A stretch of 33,388 nt of DNA from Runella sp. (GTDB taxonomy: Bacteria > Bacteroidota > Bacteroidia > Cytophagales > Spirosomataceae): contig NZ_JAIXST010000263.1 in NCBI RefSeq assembly GCF_027484545.1, positions 1 to 33,388 of the forward strand, in the 5' to 3' direction. Of this stretch, positions 1 through 8,532 are shown piece by piece (within the stretch, counting starts at the first letter, position 1; the number at the start of each line of letters is the position of its first letter). The position numbers and the translations under genes are program-made. The notes beneath the pieces were generated by a model. That model did not search any database. It had not been told where the DNA came from and saw only the letters and a program-made list of their open reading frames with translations.

Positions 1-732
1 CACCATTTAGTGCCATTGACTTTTGCGCCTGTTTCATCAGCACCGACTACTGGACTTTGAGCGATTTGTTGTTTAATAATTTGATAAACACCCTCGCATT
101 TTTGAGCAGAACGTTCCAAAATATTGCCTACACTTCCTTCCGAAAAAGGTATAGAGAACACTTGTGAAAATATATTTTGTAGTCGTTTGAATGGTATATA
201 CCGCGCGGGCGGCCCCGTGATAGACTGAAAAGTAACTTACTAATGACTCAACACTACTGCCGTACTGAATGGGGGCGTTTACTGGAAAATCGGAAACTTG
301 TAGATTCTGACAGCGTGGACATTGACAAGAATACTGCCGATATTCTTCGTAAGCAGGCTTTATGGACAGTATTTCAACAACTTGACGAGTGGCTTTTAAG
401 GTAAAAATAGAGTCTTTTAAGTTCTGACCACATTTGGAACAAAAAGCACTTTTCAAGTCTATGATTGTATGGGGAGTAGTACTCATTTCTAAGGTAGTAC
501 CTGTGTGACCAGGCTGACCACCGCTTTTACGGTTGCTGGCAACACGAAGATTCTTAGGCTTAGAAACTATATCGCTTGATGGAGGTAATGACGAATTATG
601 AGAGTCTTTCTTGATAGACTGGCTTTGAAGTTGGCAGAGTAATAATAATACTTTTTCCTCCAATATTTTAATTTGTTGGTTTTGAGCAGCCATAGCTGAT
701 TCAAGTTGCAGTATGTATTCTTTATCTGTCAA
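1..732 (-). pseudogene. IS66-family transposase (TnpC), frameshifted and cut by the window edge
   Basis: This is the N-terminal part of an IS66-type DDE transposase. It shows an N-terminal coiled coil (about residues 5-40), the SSLPPSSD segment, a GGQPGHTG motif and a zinc-binding CxxC/CxxC arrangement (CSKCGQ, CQCPRC). The first frame ends at a stop near 73. Translating the same strand in the shifted frame from about 200 down to 1 restores a normal IS66 sequence (YIPFKRLQNIFSQ, then SEGSVGNILERSAQKC, then GADETGAKVNGTKW). The shift is explained by a 16-bp GC-rich insert at 202-217 that splits one CAG codon. The start is a TTG at 732, with a stop three codons upstream and no ATG between. The rest lies beyond position 1. 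The copy is probably inactive unless frameshifting or a sequencing error is involved. Confidence 0.88.
202..217 (+). repeat. 16-bp GC-rich repeat, copy 1 (inside the transposase gene)
   Basis: The sequence CGCGCGGGCGGCCCCG sits between the CA and the G of a CAG codon of the IS66 gene. Removing exactly these 16 bases restores the reading frame. It differs by one base from the copy at 15123-15138 and matches the two ends of the longer form at 871-902. On the minus strand it can fold as CGGG-GCCG-CCCG. No target duplication is visible at the junctions. Confidence 0.85.
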
Positions 733-771
733 TGGGCAATGCTAAACGTTTTTTTCCATTTTAACTAATTT

Positions 772-788
772 GACTCAGAACCTGAGTC
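772..788. repeat. Short perfect inverted repeat, possible IS66 element end
   Basis: GACTCAG and CTGAGTC are separated by AAC, about 40 bp upstream of the transposase start. Read on the minus strand, the block begins GTTACGACTCAGG. IS66-type elements usually start with GTAA-like ends, so this may be near the right boundary of the element. The other end is outside the window, so it cannot be confirmed. Confidence 0.35.
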
Positions 789-870
789 GTAACGAGCAAA
801 GTTAGTATAGATTAAATAAATTTATAACTTGTCTTCAATCAATAAGTTAATCACCACTCAGGCAAAGGCC

Positions 871-902
871 CGCACGGGTGGCCTCTGCCGTTGCAGGCCC
901 CG
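871..902 (+). repeat. GC-rich repeat, copy 2 (long 32-bp form)
   Basis: This copy starts CGCACGGGTGGCC and ends CCG like the 16-bp form, but carries exactly 16 extra bases (884-899) that include a CTGC-CGTT-GCAG hairpin. It lies 20 bp after the end of dprA, in the same orientation as the other two copies. On the minus strand it can form a GC-rich stem, but no T-run follows, so it is not a standard terminator. Confidence 0.75.
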
Positions 903-922
903 TAATTTACCATTGGGCCAGT

Positions 923-2023
923 TTAGGCCAACGCAAATCGCTTGCCGGGCAGTACCCGCACGTAGCCCTGTAGTTCAAGGTTAAGCAATAAAGTAGCCAA
1001 CTTTCCTGCCATAATTTTACTTTCCCACGTCAGGTCATCAATATTCATCTCGCCTTTTTGACGAAGTAGAGAGACAATTTGGCTTTCCTCCTGCGTAAAA
1101 TGTTCGGGGAGAGCTGCTGATTGCACACTGTTTTTGGAATGCTCGGGCAGCCAACTCAACGATTCCAGCAAGTCGTCCACTCCCGTGAAAATCTGGGCTT
1201 TGTGCGAACGAATGAGTTTATTGCAGCCCGTAGAGTACGAACTGGATAGGTTGCCGGGGACGGCAAATACATCCCGATTGTAGTTGTTGGCAAACTCGGC
1301 GGTGATGAGCGCACCTCCTTTTTCAGCGGCCTCTACCACAATAATAGCATCTGAAAGCCCCGCAATGATTCGATTTCGGGCGGGGAAGCGCATAAAATCA
1401 GGCTTAGTTCCCAATGAATATTCCGTCAGAATACCGCCGTTAGCCTGCATTTCTTGGGAAGTTTTGGCGTGGGTGGCGGGGTAAATTACATCGGCTCCGG
1501 TAGCCATCACACCTATCGTCGGTACGTGTTGCTTGAGGCAGGCACGGTGTGCAGCAATATCAATACCGTATGCCAAACCGCTCACGATGGTGGTATCTTT
1601 CCCCGCTAATCCTTCTACAATTTGCTCCGTGACGTTTTTGCCGTAATCGGTCGATTTTCGTGTCCCTACCACCCCCACAAAACGTCCCTGATTGAAAGAT
1701 AGATTCCCTTTTCCGTACAATAAAACGGGGGCATCGTAGAGCGATTTGAGACGTTGAGGGTATTCGGCATCGGTATAAAAGAACAGCTTTACATCCGTAT
1801 TTTCGAGCTTTTTAAGTTCTATTTCCGCTTCTTTCAGCCCTTCTTTTTGTAAAATAACCCGTGCAGTCGCTTCGCCTACGCCCGGTACTCGGGTAAGGGT
1901 TTTAAGATTGGCATCAAAAATACTTTTTGCCGAGCCAAAATGAGCAATTAAATGTCGAATCAATACACTTCCAAGACCGTTCGTCAGGTGTAAAGCAATC
2001 TGGTACAGTTTTTCCTGAGGCAT
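923..2023 (-). CDS. dprA: DNA-processing protein DprA
   Basis: DprA binds incoming single-stranded DNA during natural transformation and loads RecA on it, in the cytoplasm. The 366-residue protein has all family parts: an N-terminal helix-hairpin-helix-like region (about 1-65, with RVPGVGEATA), the Rossmann-like core starting at GVVGTRKSTDYG (117-128), the SGLAYGIDIAAH segment (148-159), FPARNRIIAGLSD (213-225) and GGALITAEFA (236-245), and a C-terminal winged helix (about 305-366). Length and ATG start are normal. It is the last gene of a minus-strand cluster, 16 bp after the glutamate-synthase-like gene. No other competence gene is in the window. Confidence 0.96.
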   Translation of the reverse strand: MPQEKLYQIALHLTNGLGSVLIRHLIAHFGSAKSIFDANLKTLTRVPGVGEATARVILQKEGLKEAEIELKKLENTDVKLFFYTDAEYPQRLKSLYDAPVLLYGKGNLSFNQGRFVGVVGTRKSTDYGKNVTEQIVEGLAGKDTTIVSGLAYGIDIAAHRACLKQHVPTIGVMATGADVIYPATHAKTSQEMQANGGILTEYSLGTKPDFMRFPARNRIIAGLSDAIIVVEAAEKGGALITAEFANNYNRDVFAVPGNLSSSYSTGCNKLIRSHKAQIFTGVDDLLESLSWLPEHSKNSVQSAALPEHFTQEESQIVSLLRQKGEMNIDDLTWESKIMAGKLATLLLNLELQGYVRVLPGKRFALA

Positions 2024-2039
2024 AGTTTATTACAAATCA

Positions 2040-3617
2040 CTAATGACTTTCCTGAACGGTTGTTGTTAGATTTCCTCCCAAATATTTACAGTTCACCAAC
2101 TTATCTATTCCGTCGTAAGGAACGGGGACTTTTACGTATCCGTAAGTTACCGCAAGGTCACGAGTATGGTTGTTGTCCCCCATGGCTACTTCCACATCCT
2201 CCATGCTGAATTGACAGGGATGTTCGTGTCCGCAGGCAATCGAGATTTCAAGAATTTCTTTGGTTAATGTTTTACCGTAATTGTAAAAACGTTCGCTTTT
2301 GAGGGCCGGGTCAAGGCCAGATTGCAGCCATTTGTTTTGGGTAGCCACGCCCGTTGGGCAGCGATTGGTATGGCATACCTGTGCTTGAATACACCCAATA
2401 GACATCATGGCTTCGCGGGCTACGTTGATGATATCCACCCCCATTGAAAAAGCCATGATGGCTTGTGCTGGAAGACCCAATTTTCCCGAACCGATAAACG
2501 TGACGCGTTCGGTAAGGCCGTATTCTTTAAAGATTTTATAAACGCTCGAAAAGCCGTACACCCACGGCATAGACACGTGGTCGGCAAATGAAGGTGGCGC
2601 TGCTCCCGTACCGCCTTCACCTCCGTCAATGGTGATAAAGTCGGGCCCTTTGCCTGTCTTGACCATCAACCTTGCCAGTTCTATCCACATATCCAGTTTT
2701 CCGACGGCGGCTTTGATACCTACCGGCAACCCCGTTGCCTCTGCCATAGCCTCGATAAAATCGACCATTTCCGGAATATTGGAAAAAGCGCTGTGGGCCG
2801 CAGGCGAAATGACGTCTTTTCCGATGGGAACGTGCCGAATGTCCGAAATCTCTTTGGTGATTTTTGACGCAGGCAATACCCCGCCTTTGCCGGGTTTTGC
2901 CCCTTGCGAAAGTTTCAACTCCAACATCCGAATCGCAGGGTTGCGTTGGGTGAGATTGACCAATTTTTGCATGATGAAATTGCCGTCATCATCGCGGATT
3001 CCGAAGTAAGCAGTACCGATATTTAAAACAACATCGCCACCCATGTTATGATAAGGTGAAAACCCTCCTTCGCCCGTATTGTGGTAACAGCCAAACTTGG
3101 CCGCACCTTTGTTGAGTGCTTCTACGGCGGCTCCCGACAACGACCCAAAACTCATGCCCGAGATATTAATAACTTGCTTGGGACGATAAGGCTTACGACG
3201 ATTGTGACTCAGCCCAATCACTTTGGCTGAAGGCAAAACGTAGGGGTTCTCGCGGTAGACATGGTCTTTGGGCAGTCGTTTGGTCAACAGGGCAGGTTTG
3301 ATGAAAATATAGCCGGCACTATTGATGTCTTGGTCAGTTCCAAATCCCTGAAAATTGTTCTCTCGTTTGGAAGAGGCGTAAATCCACGAACGATGTCGAC
3401 GATTGAAAGGGAGTTCTTCGCGGTTATTGGCGACAATGTACTGCCGAAATTCTGGCCCGACGGTCTCAATCCAATAACGCAATCTTCCCACTATTGGGAA
3501 GTTATGTTTGATGGTGTGCTTTTTTTGTGAAATATCAAAAACAGCTACCGAAATAAGAAAAAGCGCGAGCCATGTCCACCAAGGGATCGTTGAAAGAAAA
3601 TCAAGGATGGGGTTCAT
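2040..3617 (-). CDS. FMN-binding glutamate synthase-family protein (membrane-anchored)
   Basis: This 525-residue protein carries the alpha/beta-barrel FMN and Fe-S domain of glutamate synthase large subunits, without the glutaminase part. Visible motifs are GMSFGSLSGAAVEALNKGA, DGGEGGTGAAPPSF and the 3Fe-4S cysteine pattern C-x5-C-x4-C followed by PTGVATQ. One hydrophobic segment near the N-terminus (PWWTWLALFLISVAVF) suggests a membrane anchor. An upstream TTG at 3653 would lengthen the protein by 12 residues. I prefer the ATG at 3617 because it overlaps the stop of the upstream gene as TAATG, a typical sign of translational coupling. The real substrate of these short GltB-like proteins is not established, so amino-transfer to glutamate is only the family-based guess. 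Confidence 0.9.
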   Translation of the reverse strand: MNPILDFLSTIPWWTWLALFLISVAVFDISQKKHTIKHNFPIVGRLRYWIETVGPEFRQYIVANNREELPFNRRHRSWIYASSKRENNFQGFGTDQDINSAGYIFIKPALLTKRLPKDHVYRENPYVLPSAKVIGLSHNRRKPYRPKQVINISGMSFGSLSGAAVEALNKGAAKFGCYHNTGEGGFSPYHNMGGDVVLNIGTAYFGIRDDDGNFIMQKLVNLTQRNPAIRMLELKLSQGAKPGKGGVLPASKITKEISDIRHVPIGKDVISPAAHSAFSNIPEMVDFIEAMAEATGLPVGIKAAVGKLDMWIELARLMVKTGKGPDFITIDGGEGGTGAAPPSFADHVSMPWVYGFSSVYKIFKEYGLTERVTFIGSGKLGLPAQAIMAFSMGVDIINVAREAMMSIGCIQAQVCHTNRCPTGVATQNKWLQSGLDPALKSERFYNYGKTLTKEILEISIACGHEHPCQFSMEDVEVAMGDNNHTRDLAVTYGYVKVPVPYDGIDKLVNCKYLGGNLTTTVQESH

Positions 3618-4465
3618 TAGGGTTTCGTGGTTTTGTTGAAAAATTGATAGCAAATCTCGCCTATTTTTCCGATGATTTCTTCGGCTTGTGGGGTAGAAAT
3701 ACCGCGTACAAACACCGAAATCACAAAGGGCTTGGACGTAAAGATGATGCCGGCGTCACCGCGCACGTAGGTGAGTTCGCCGGTTTTATGGGCAATTTTT
3801 ACGTTTTTAGGAAGAAAGTGAGGTAACGTGCTCACATCTTCATTTTGCAGTAAAAACGTTTTGATACGTTCACACAAATCGGGCGTTGCTACTTTGTTTT
3901 GGTAAATAAGACGCAACAGGGCATTGATTTCCTGTGAGGTAACGAAGTTGTTAATGCCGCGCGCAACGGCGACCGTGTCCATCATGATTCGGTTGAGCTG
4001 AAGACCTGGCAGATTTAATTTTTTCATTCGCTCATTGACCGCTTCACGTCCTACTTTCTGGATGATAATATTGGTAGCCGTATTGTCGCTTTTTACCATC
4101 ATCAGGCGAGCCAATTCATTGATGGTCAACTTTGTGCCGTCAGCATATGTAGCAATGATGCCCGCGCCCCCCGTTTTGTCGGTGGCGAGCAGGATATGGG
4201 TGTCCTCCAAGTGAATTTTGTTGATTTTCACTTGCTCCATCAATTCCGTTAAAATCGAAATTTTAATGACACTTGCCGCCGGTACAGACTCCTTGGCCCC
4301 ACGACTCACGTAGATTTTTCCTTCCAATGACTCTACTTGCAGATTGACCTGAGTGCCCGCAGGAAGTTGAGAAATGTAGGCATCCAAGGTGGATGAAAGA
4401 GGTTGATTTTGCGCTTTGGCTAAAGAAATCATTCCTAAACACACAAAAAAAATAAGTTGTCGCAT
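3617..4465 (-). CDS. Class A beta-lactamase-like serine hydrolase, exported
   Basis: The 282-residue protein begins with a clean signal peptide (MRQLIFFVCLGMISLAKAQ), which is why I use the ATG at 4465 instead of an upstream TTG at 4516. It has the penicillin-recognising serine motifs in order: S65-V-I-K68, S126-D-N128 and K227-T-G229. The class A omega-loop signature with the general-base glutamate (ExxLN) is not apparent between 150 and 185. Instead there is a segment of the type RIMMDTVAVARGINN, as in the Beta-lactamase2 family. It may therefore be a weak beta-lactamase or a cell-wall hydrolase rather than a resistance enzyme. It is coupled to the downstream glutamate-synthase-like gene by TAATG. 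Confidence 0.87.
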   Translation of the reverse strand: MRQLIFFVCLGMISLAKAQNQPLSSTLDAYISQLPAGTQVNLQVESLEGKIYVSRGAKESVPAASVIKISILTELMEQVKINKIHLEDTHILLATDKTGGAGIIATYADGTKLTINELARLMMVKSDNTATNIIIQKVGREAVNERMKKLNLPGLQLNRIMMDTVAVARGINNFVTSQEINALLRLIYQNKVATPDLCERIKTFLLQNEDVSTLPHFLPKNVKIAHKTGELTYVRGDAGIIFTSKPFVISVFVRGISTPQAEEIIGKIGEICYQFFNKTTKP

Positions 4466-4525
4466 CAGAAAAAGTTTTTCCGGCGACAACTTACGCAGAC
4501 CTCCTAAATAAATCAAGTTTTATCA

Positions 4526-4969
4526 CTAATCTGCCCTATCAATCTTTGGGGTTAAATCAAAATGACTTTCCAAGTCTTTCCCGATGAATAGCTTAAATTC
4601 GGTTTTAAGCTTTCGGTAATTGTCGTGGAAAAATTTCATTTTTTCGCGCAGATACGCCTGTGTTTCCCGAATATCTTCGTTGAAAACCGCCGTGTTTTCA
4701 CGGAGCGCCGTAGCCATCACCACTTCCTGTTCCTGAATTTCCGCTTCTACATTATTCGTAGTACGTTTGAAATGCTCCAGTTGGTGCTCAAAGCGTCGCA
4801 GGGTCTCCTGAAAATTTACGTCTCCTTCTTCAGCCGGCAAAAAAGCTTCCATTGTTTTTAGCAAACGGCCAAAAATGTCCACTTCTTGCCCCACAAAAAT
4901 AACTTCATTGAGCCAGAGGGTATGTTCAAAATGGAAGCGCTGTAAATCGAATTTATCATTGTGTGCCAT
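4526..4969 (-). CDS. Unrecognised helical (coiled-coil) cytoplasmic protein
   Basis: I do not recognise this 147-residue protein. It has no signal peptide or membrane segment and is rich in charged and hydrophobic heptad-like stretches, especially about 50-125 (for example RRFEHQLEHFKRTTNNVEAEIQ), so a mostly helical, possibly coiled-coil fold is likely. The C-terminus ends DLTPKIDRAD. It starts with ATG and is the first gene of the minus-strand cluster running through the beta-lactamase-like and glutamate-synthase-like genes to dprA. About 60 bp separate it from the beta-lactamase start. Nothing in the sequence indicates a function. Confidence 0.72.
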   Translation of the reverse strand: MAHNDKFDLQRFHFEHTLWLNEVIFVGQEVDIFGRLLKTMEAFLPAEEGDVNFQETLRRFEHQLEHFKRTTNNVEAEIQEQEVVMATALRENTAVFNEDIRETQAYLREKMKFFHDNYRKLKTEFKLFIGKDLESHFDLTPKIDRAD

Positions 4970-5162
4970 GACGAAAATAGATTTAATTGAGTACTCTCAA
5001 AGTCGACATAATTCGTCATTTTTCTTATGAGCAGAATCATTTTCTTCCTTGATAAAGATCAGTAGGCGGTTTTTGATAAAAATATTACTGTATCTGTCTG
5101 TCTACTAATCCTATTTGTGAGTAGTTTTACGTGAGTTTGAAATCCTTAATCTCTCTAAGTCA

Positions 5163-5915
5163 ATGTATCAAAAGTTTCTTTTATTGGTTTTTAGCGGGTT
5201 AGTTTCCATAAACGCCTTTTCACAAAGTTCCAACAGTGAACTGACCAATGTTACCCGTGACATGATAAATCTGGGTGGAATGCGGATTCCGACCAACGGA
5301 AATGGTACTTTGTTTGGCATTAAAGGACCCCGTGGCAACGTTGTCGGCAATCCCTATCTGGACTCGACCTGGCACACTGGAAGTATTAAATTGTTTCAAA
5401 AAATAGGCCCTCCGGGGCGCGAAGGTGACAGTATTGCCAATGTGCCTCTTCGTCTGGATTTGCACAGCAATGAAGTGGAAGTACAGGTCAACAACACGAA
5501 GGAAATCAGAGCGGTAAGCGGAAATCAGGTTCGTTTTTTCACCATTGAAGGAGCCGAACGACGGGTTTTTATGAGTACACGGCAATTTAGATCGGAAGAT
5601 AACTTACAGGGATTTGTTGAATTAGTACTGCAGGGGCGTATTTCGTTGGTTGAATATGCAAAGCTGAATATCATTAAACCCAGTTACAACGAAGCATTGG
5701 GGACAGGTACTAAAGATACCAAAATTACCAAATCAATTCAATTTTACGTAGTCAAAGGAAACACGTTATTTCCGATAGGCGCATCAAGGAAAAAATTGCT
5801 GGAATCCATGGGCGATCGTGCTGATGATGTCGAAAAATTTATCAAATCCAACGACCTCAGCCTCAAATCACGCGGGGATATGGCCAAGATTTTTACGTAC
5901 TACAATAGTTTATAG
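5163..5915 (+). CDS. Exported protein of unknown function
   Basis: This 250-residue protein begins with a signal peptide (MYQKFLLLVFSGLVSINAFSQ) and should be secreted or periplasmic. No lipobox is seen. The body has no motif I recognise. It contains a glycine-rich stretch (residues about 38-65), a middle beta-rich part (LRLDLHSNEVEVQV) and a helical, lysine-rich C-terminus. The C-terminal half (ITKSIQFYVVKGNTLFPIG, then a lysine-rich helix) resembles the layout of small exported Bacteroidota proteins that follow a FLLPF-type pattern, but I cannot assign a family. Its last 16 bp overlap the end of the convergent gene on the minus strand, so the two have no separate terminators. Confidence 0.78.
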   Translation: MYQKFLLLVFSGLVSINAFSQSSNSELTNVTRDMINLGGMRIPTNGNGTLFGIKGPRGNVVGNPYLDSTWHTGSIKLFQKIGPPGREGDSIANVPLRLDLHSNEVEVQVNNTKEIRAVSGNQVRFFTIEGAERRVFMSTRQFRSEDNLQGFVELVLQGRISLVEYAKLNIIKPSYNEALGTGTKDTKITKSIQFYVVKGNTLFPIGASRKKLLESMGDRADDVEKFIKSNDLSLKSRGDMAKIFTYYNSL

Positions 5916-6991
5916 CGGCCCATAATCGGATAATGATCGGAATATTTTACGTCTCTTCGGGTCTGGAAATTTAAAATTTCCAGACTTTTTTTATCGTAAA
6001 ACTGATTGTCAATCCGAATAAAACGGGGAGCATTTTGGTAGGTAAACCCAAAACTGCTTCCGGCACTTTCAAAAGAGTTGGAGAGTCGTTGACGTACCTG
6101 CCCGTAAGCAAATCCATAAGGAGTTTCATTAAAATCGCCGCATAACAAGACCGGGTGTGGGCTTTGGTCAATCCATTCTGTTAGCAATTTGGTTTCTTCA
6201 GCGTGATAGATAAACCCATTTTTGAGTTTTCCGTATACTTTGCGGGTTTCCGACTTACCTTGGTCATAATCCTTTTCCTTGTACGCTTCTTTGAGGCGAC
6301 CAAAGCGGACGATAAGCGAGCGCAAGTGTACATTGATGACTCGAATGGTATCTATGCCGATTTTAATGTCGGCATAGAGCATCCCATTTTGATCCTGAAA
6401 TTCTCGTTCATCTCGCTTCACTATCGGGTATTTCGACATAATTGCTAGACCAAAAGCATGTTTTTCGTGGCGGGCGATGGCCGGATGCGCAACTGTGGTG
6501 TAGTAGCCTGCCTTTTTAAATTGCTGAAGTGTATTAAAATCAGGACGATTGTCAAAACTGTAAAATTCCTGAAAACATTTGATGTCAGCTTTCGTGTTTT
6601 TAGCCCAATCAATCATATTGAAGGCATTCTTAGGATGTATTCCGTCCAAATATTGACAAATATCAAAGCTCATGAGATTATAACTCATTACGGTAATTTC
6701 GCCTTGTTGCGGTGGAGCATCTTCGGGAGAAATCCGCCAGGTTCTGGGCCAAAATGAAAAACTTAAGAGCAGTGCCAACGCAGATAAACTTGCTTTTCGG
6801 GGTTTAAAAAGGAGCCAGAATGTGCACAAAATCAGGTGTATAACAAGTAAGACCGGTAAACTCATCATCAAAAAGCCAATAACCCAATGTCCAGTAAATG
6901 CAAAATAAGTAAGCCCGTAAACCAAAAGTGTGAAACAAAAAAATAACTGATGGAGCCGCCAAAAAAAGGTAGTTTTGGATTTTAATTTCAT
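5900..6991 (-). CDS. Endonuclease/exonuclease/phosphatase-family protein with N-terminal membrane segments
   Basis: The 363-residue protein has two or three transmembrane helices within residues about 10-85, then an endonuclease/exonuclease/phosphatase domain. Family landmarks are visible: MSYNLMSFD at the domain start, KCFQEF with the metal-binding Glu, CGDFNETP with the Asp/Asn pair, and SDHYPIMG with the catalytic His near the C-terminus. Such proteins cleave phosphodiester bonds in nucleic acids, inositol phosphates or lipids, and the membrane anchor does not tell which. The ATG start at 6991 is close to the divergent lipoprotein gene (start 7042), and a TAAATTTG box lies at 7014-7021. 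Confidence 0.87.
   Translation of the reverse strand: MKLKSKTTFFWRLHQLFFCFTLLVYGLTYFAFTGHWVIGFLMMSLPVLLVIHLILCTFWLLFKPRKASLSALALLLSFSFWPRTWRISPEDAPPQQGEITVMSYNLMSFDICQYLDGIHPKNAFNMIDWAKNTKADIKCFQEFYSFDNRPDFNTLQQFKKAGYYTTVAHPAIARHEKHAFGLAIMSKYPIVKRDEREFQDQNGMLYADIKIGIDTIRVINVHLRSLIVRFGRLKEAYKEKDYDQGKSETRKVYGKLKNGFIYHAEETKLLTEWIDQSPHPVLLCGDFNETPYGFAYGQVRQRLSNSFESAGSSFGFTYQNAPRFIRIDNQFYDKKSLEILNFQTRRDVKYSDHYPIMGRYKLL
6970..6977 (+). promoter_or_regulatory. Candidate -7 box for the haem/FG-GAP lipoprotein gene
   Basis: TAGTTTTG fits the Bacteroidota TAnnTTTG -7 element, 65 bp before the ATG at 7042. No convincing -33 TTTG is seen at the usual distance, so support is weak. It faces the opposite box at 7014-7021. 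Confidence 0.28.
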
Positions 6992-7013
6992 TGCGTAGTT
7001 TTTGGGCTGAATC

Positions 7014-7021
7014 CAAATTTA
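7014..7021 (-). promoter_or_regulatory. Candidate -7 box for the endonuclease/exonuclease/phosphatase-family gene
   Basis: On the minus strand this reads TAAATTTG, a full match to the TAnnTTTG -7 element, 23 bp before the ATG at 6991. A clear -33 element at correct spacing was not found. Confidence 0.38.
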
Positions 7022-7041
7022 ATCACAAAGTAAACAATTCT

Positions 7042-8532
7042 ATGACGAAAATTATTGCGGTTGGATTTTTTATATCCCTGCTTATTTCCTGTACTACCTC
7101 ACAAAAATCAGAAGAAGAAGCGTTAGCACAAAGCTATTGTGGAAGTTGCCATCAAATGCCGAGCCCTGATTTGCTGGATAAAAAAACGTGGAAGGAGAGT
7201 GTTCTTCCTAAAATGGCCTTACGATTGGGCGTTACTCCCCAAAACATTGGTTTTTATCAAGATTTATCTGCTGAAGAAATTGTTGCATTTACCCAAGCCA
7301 ATATTTTCCCCGAAACTCCGGTCGTAACGAAAGAACAATGGGATAAAATTGTCAAATACTACGTTCAAAGCGCCCCTGAACAGCTTCCTGATTCGGCCAA
7401 TAAATACCCAATTTCTCCTACCTTGACTCGTTTCCAACGCAAACAAAATGTTCCTGCTATTGCCCCTTTTGTTTCACTGCTGAAATTTGACTCAGTTTCC
7501 CAGCAATTTTTTGTGGGAACCAGAAACGGTAAAATACATATTTTTGATAAACAATTTCATCGCGTTGATTCCATCAGTGTAAGCTCTCCGCCCTCTGATA
7601 TAAGACACAATGCGGATGGCAGCCTTGATGCTTTACTGATGGGGATTATGGACCCCAATGACCGCACAATGGGGACATTGACAAAGTTTCAAAAATCAAC
7701 GGACGGTAAAAGTTGGAATGCTAAAATAATGGCAAACAAGCTTCGTCGTCCTGTCAATCAGCTTTATACGGATGTGGATGCGGATGGATTGGAAGATGCA
7801 ATTATTTGTGAATTTGGCTATTATATCGGTCAATTATCTTGGATGAAACAACAAAAAGATCGTACCTATCAAACCTTCCAACTCGAAGGTGTTCCTGGCT
7901 CGCGTTTGGTACAACCGTATGATTTTAACCGCGACGGGAAACTTGATTTTTTTGTTCTGATGGCTCAGGGCGACGAACAGTTGACGGTATTTTACAATCG
8001 GGGAGGGGGGAAGTTTGAAAAGCAAATGTTGCTGCGTTTTCCGCCGGTCTATGGTTCCAGTTACGCCGATTTAGTGGATTTTAACGGGGACGGTTTTATT
8101 GATATTCTCTATACCAACGGTGACAATGCCGACTATTCAATGATTTTGAAGCCTTATCATGGCGTTCGAATTTTTATAAACGACGGGAAAAATCACTTTG
8201 AACAAAAATGGTTTTTTCCGCTCCATGGAGCATCTAAAGCGTTGGCTGTAGATTTTGATAAAGACGGAGATTTGGACATTGCGGCTATTTCTTATTTTCC
8301 TTCCAAAGCACAGGAAGGATTTGTCTATTTTGAAAATCAGGGCAAGATGAATTTTAAACCTCAGACATTCTCCAATCCCGGACAGGGAAAGTGGATGTTA
8401 CTCGAAAAAGCTGATTATGACCAAGACGGGGATATCGATTTGATGCTCGGCTATCTGGAACGCCCACCCTACAATAATCCTACACCCGAAAAAATGACTG
8501 GAGTTTGGTTGCTTGAAAACCAAACGAAGTAA
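7042..8532 (+). CDS. Lipoprotein with a monohaem cytochrome c motif and FG-GAP/VCBS repeats
   Basis: The ATG at 7042 gives a lipoprotein signal (LLIS-C17); an upstream TTG at 6991 would bury it. Right after the anchor comes a haem c motif, CGSCH (33-37), with Met58 as a possible sixth ligand in VLPKM. The remainder (about 110-496) is a propeller-like region with at least five calcium-binding D-x-[DN]-x-D-G-x-x-D repeats, for example DVDADGLED, DFNRDGKLD, DFNGDGFID, DFDKDGDLD and DYDQDGDID. The protein of 496 residues is likely exposed at the cell surface or in the periplasm and could pass electrons or bind sugars or proteins. Its partner is unknown. It ends one base before the convergent cpsB-like gene. 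Confidence 0.87.
   Translation: MTKIIAVGFFISLLISCTTSQKSEEEALAQSYCGSCHQMPSPDLLDKKTWKESVLPKMALRLGVTPQNIGFYQDLSAEEIVAFTQANIFPETPVVTKEQWDKIVKYYVQSAPEQLPDSANKYPISPTLTRFQRKQNVPAIAPFVSLLKFDSVSQQFFVGTRNGKIHIFDKQFHRVDSISVSSPPSDIRHNADGSLDALLMGIMDPNDRTMGTLTKFQKSTDGKSWNAKIMANKLRRPVNQLYTDVDADGLEDAIICEFGYYIGQLSWMKQQKDRTYQTFQLEGVPGSRLVQPYDFNRDGKLDFFVLMAQGDEQLTVFYNRGGGKFEKQMLLRFPPVYGSSYADLVDFNGDGFIDILYTNGDNADYSMILKPYHGVRIFINDGKNHFEQKWFFPLHGASKALAVDFDKDGDLDIAAISYFPSKAQEGFVYFENQGKMNFKPQTFSNPGQGKWMLLEKADYDQDGDIDLMLGYLERPPYNNPTPEKMTGVWLLENQTK

Noticed and set aside
871-902. GC-rich repeat as rho-independent terminator of dprA
   Set aside because: No T-run follows the stem, and a copy also sits inside a coding region.
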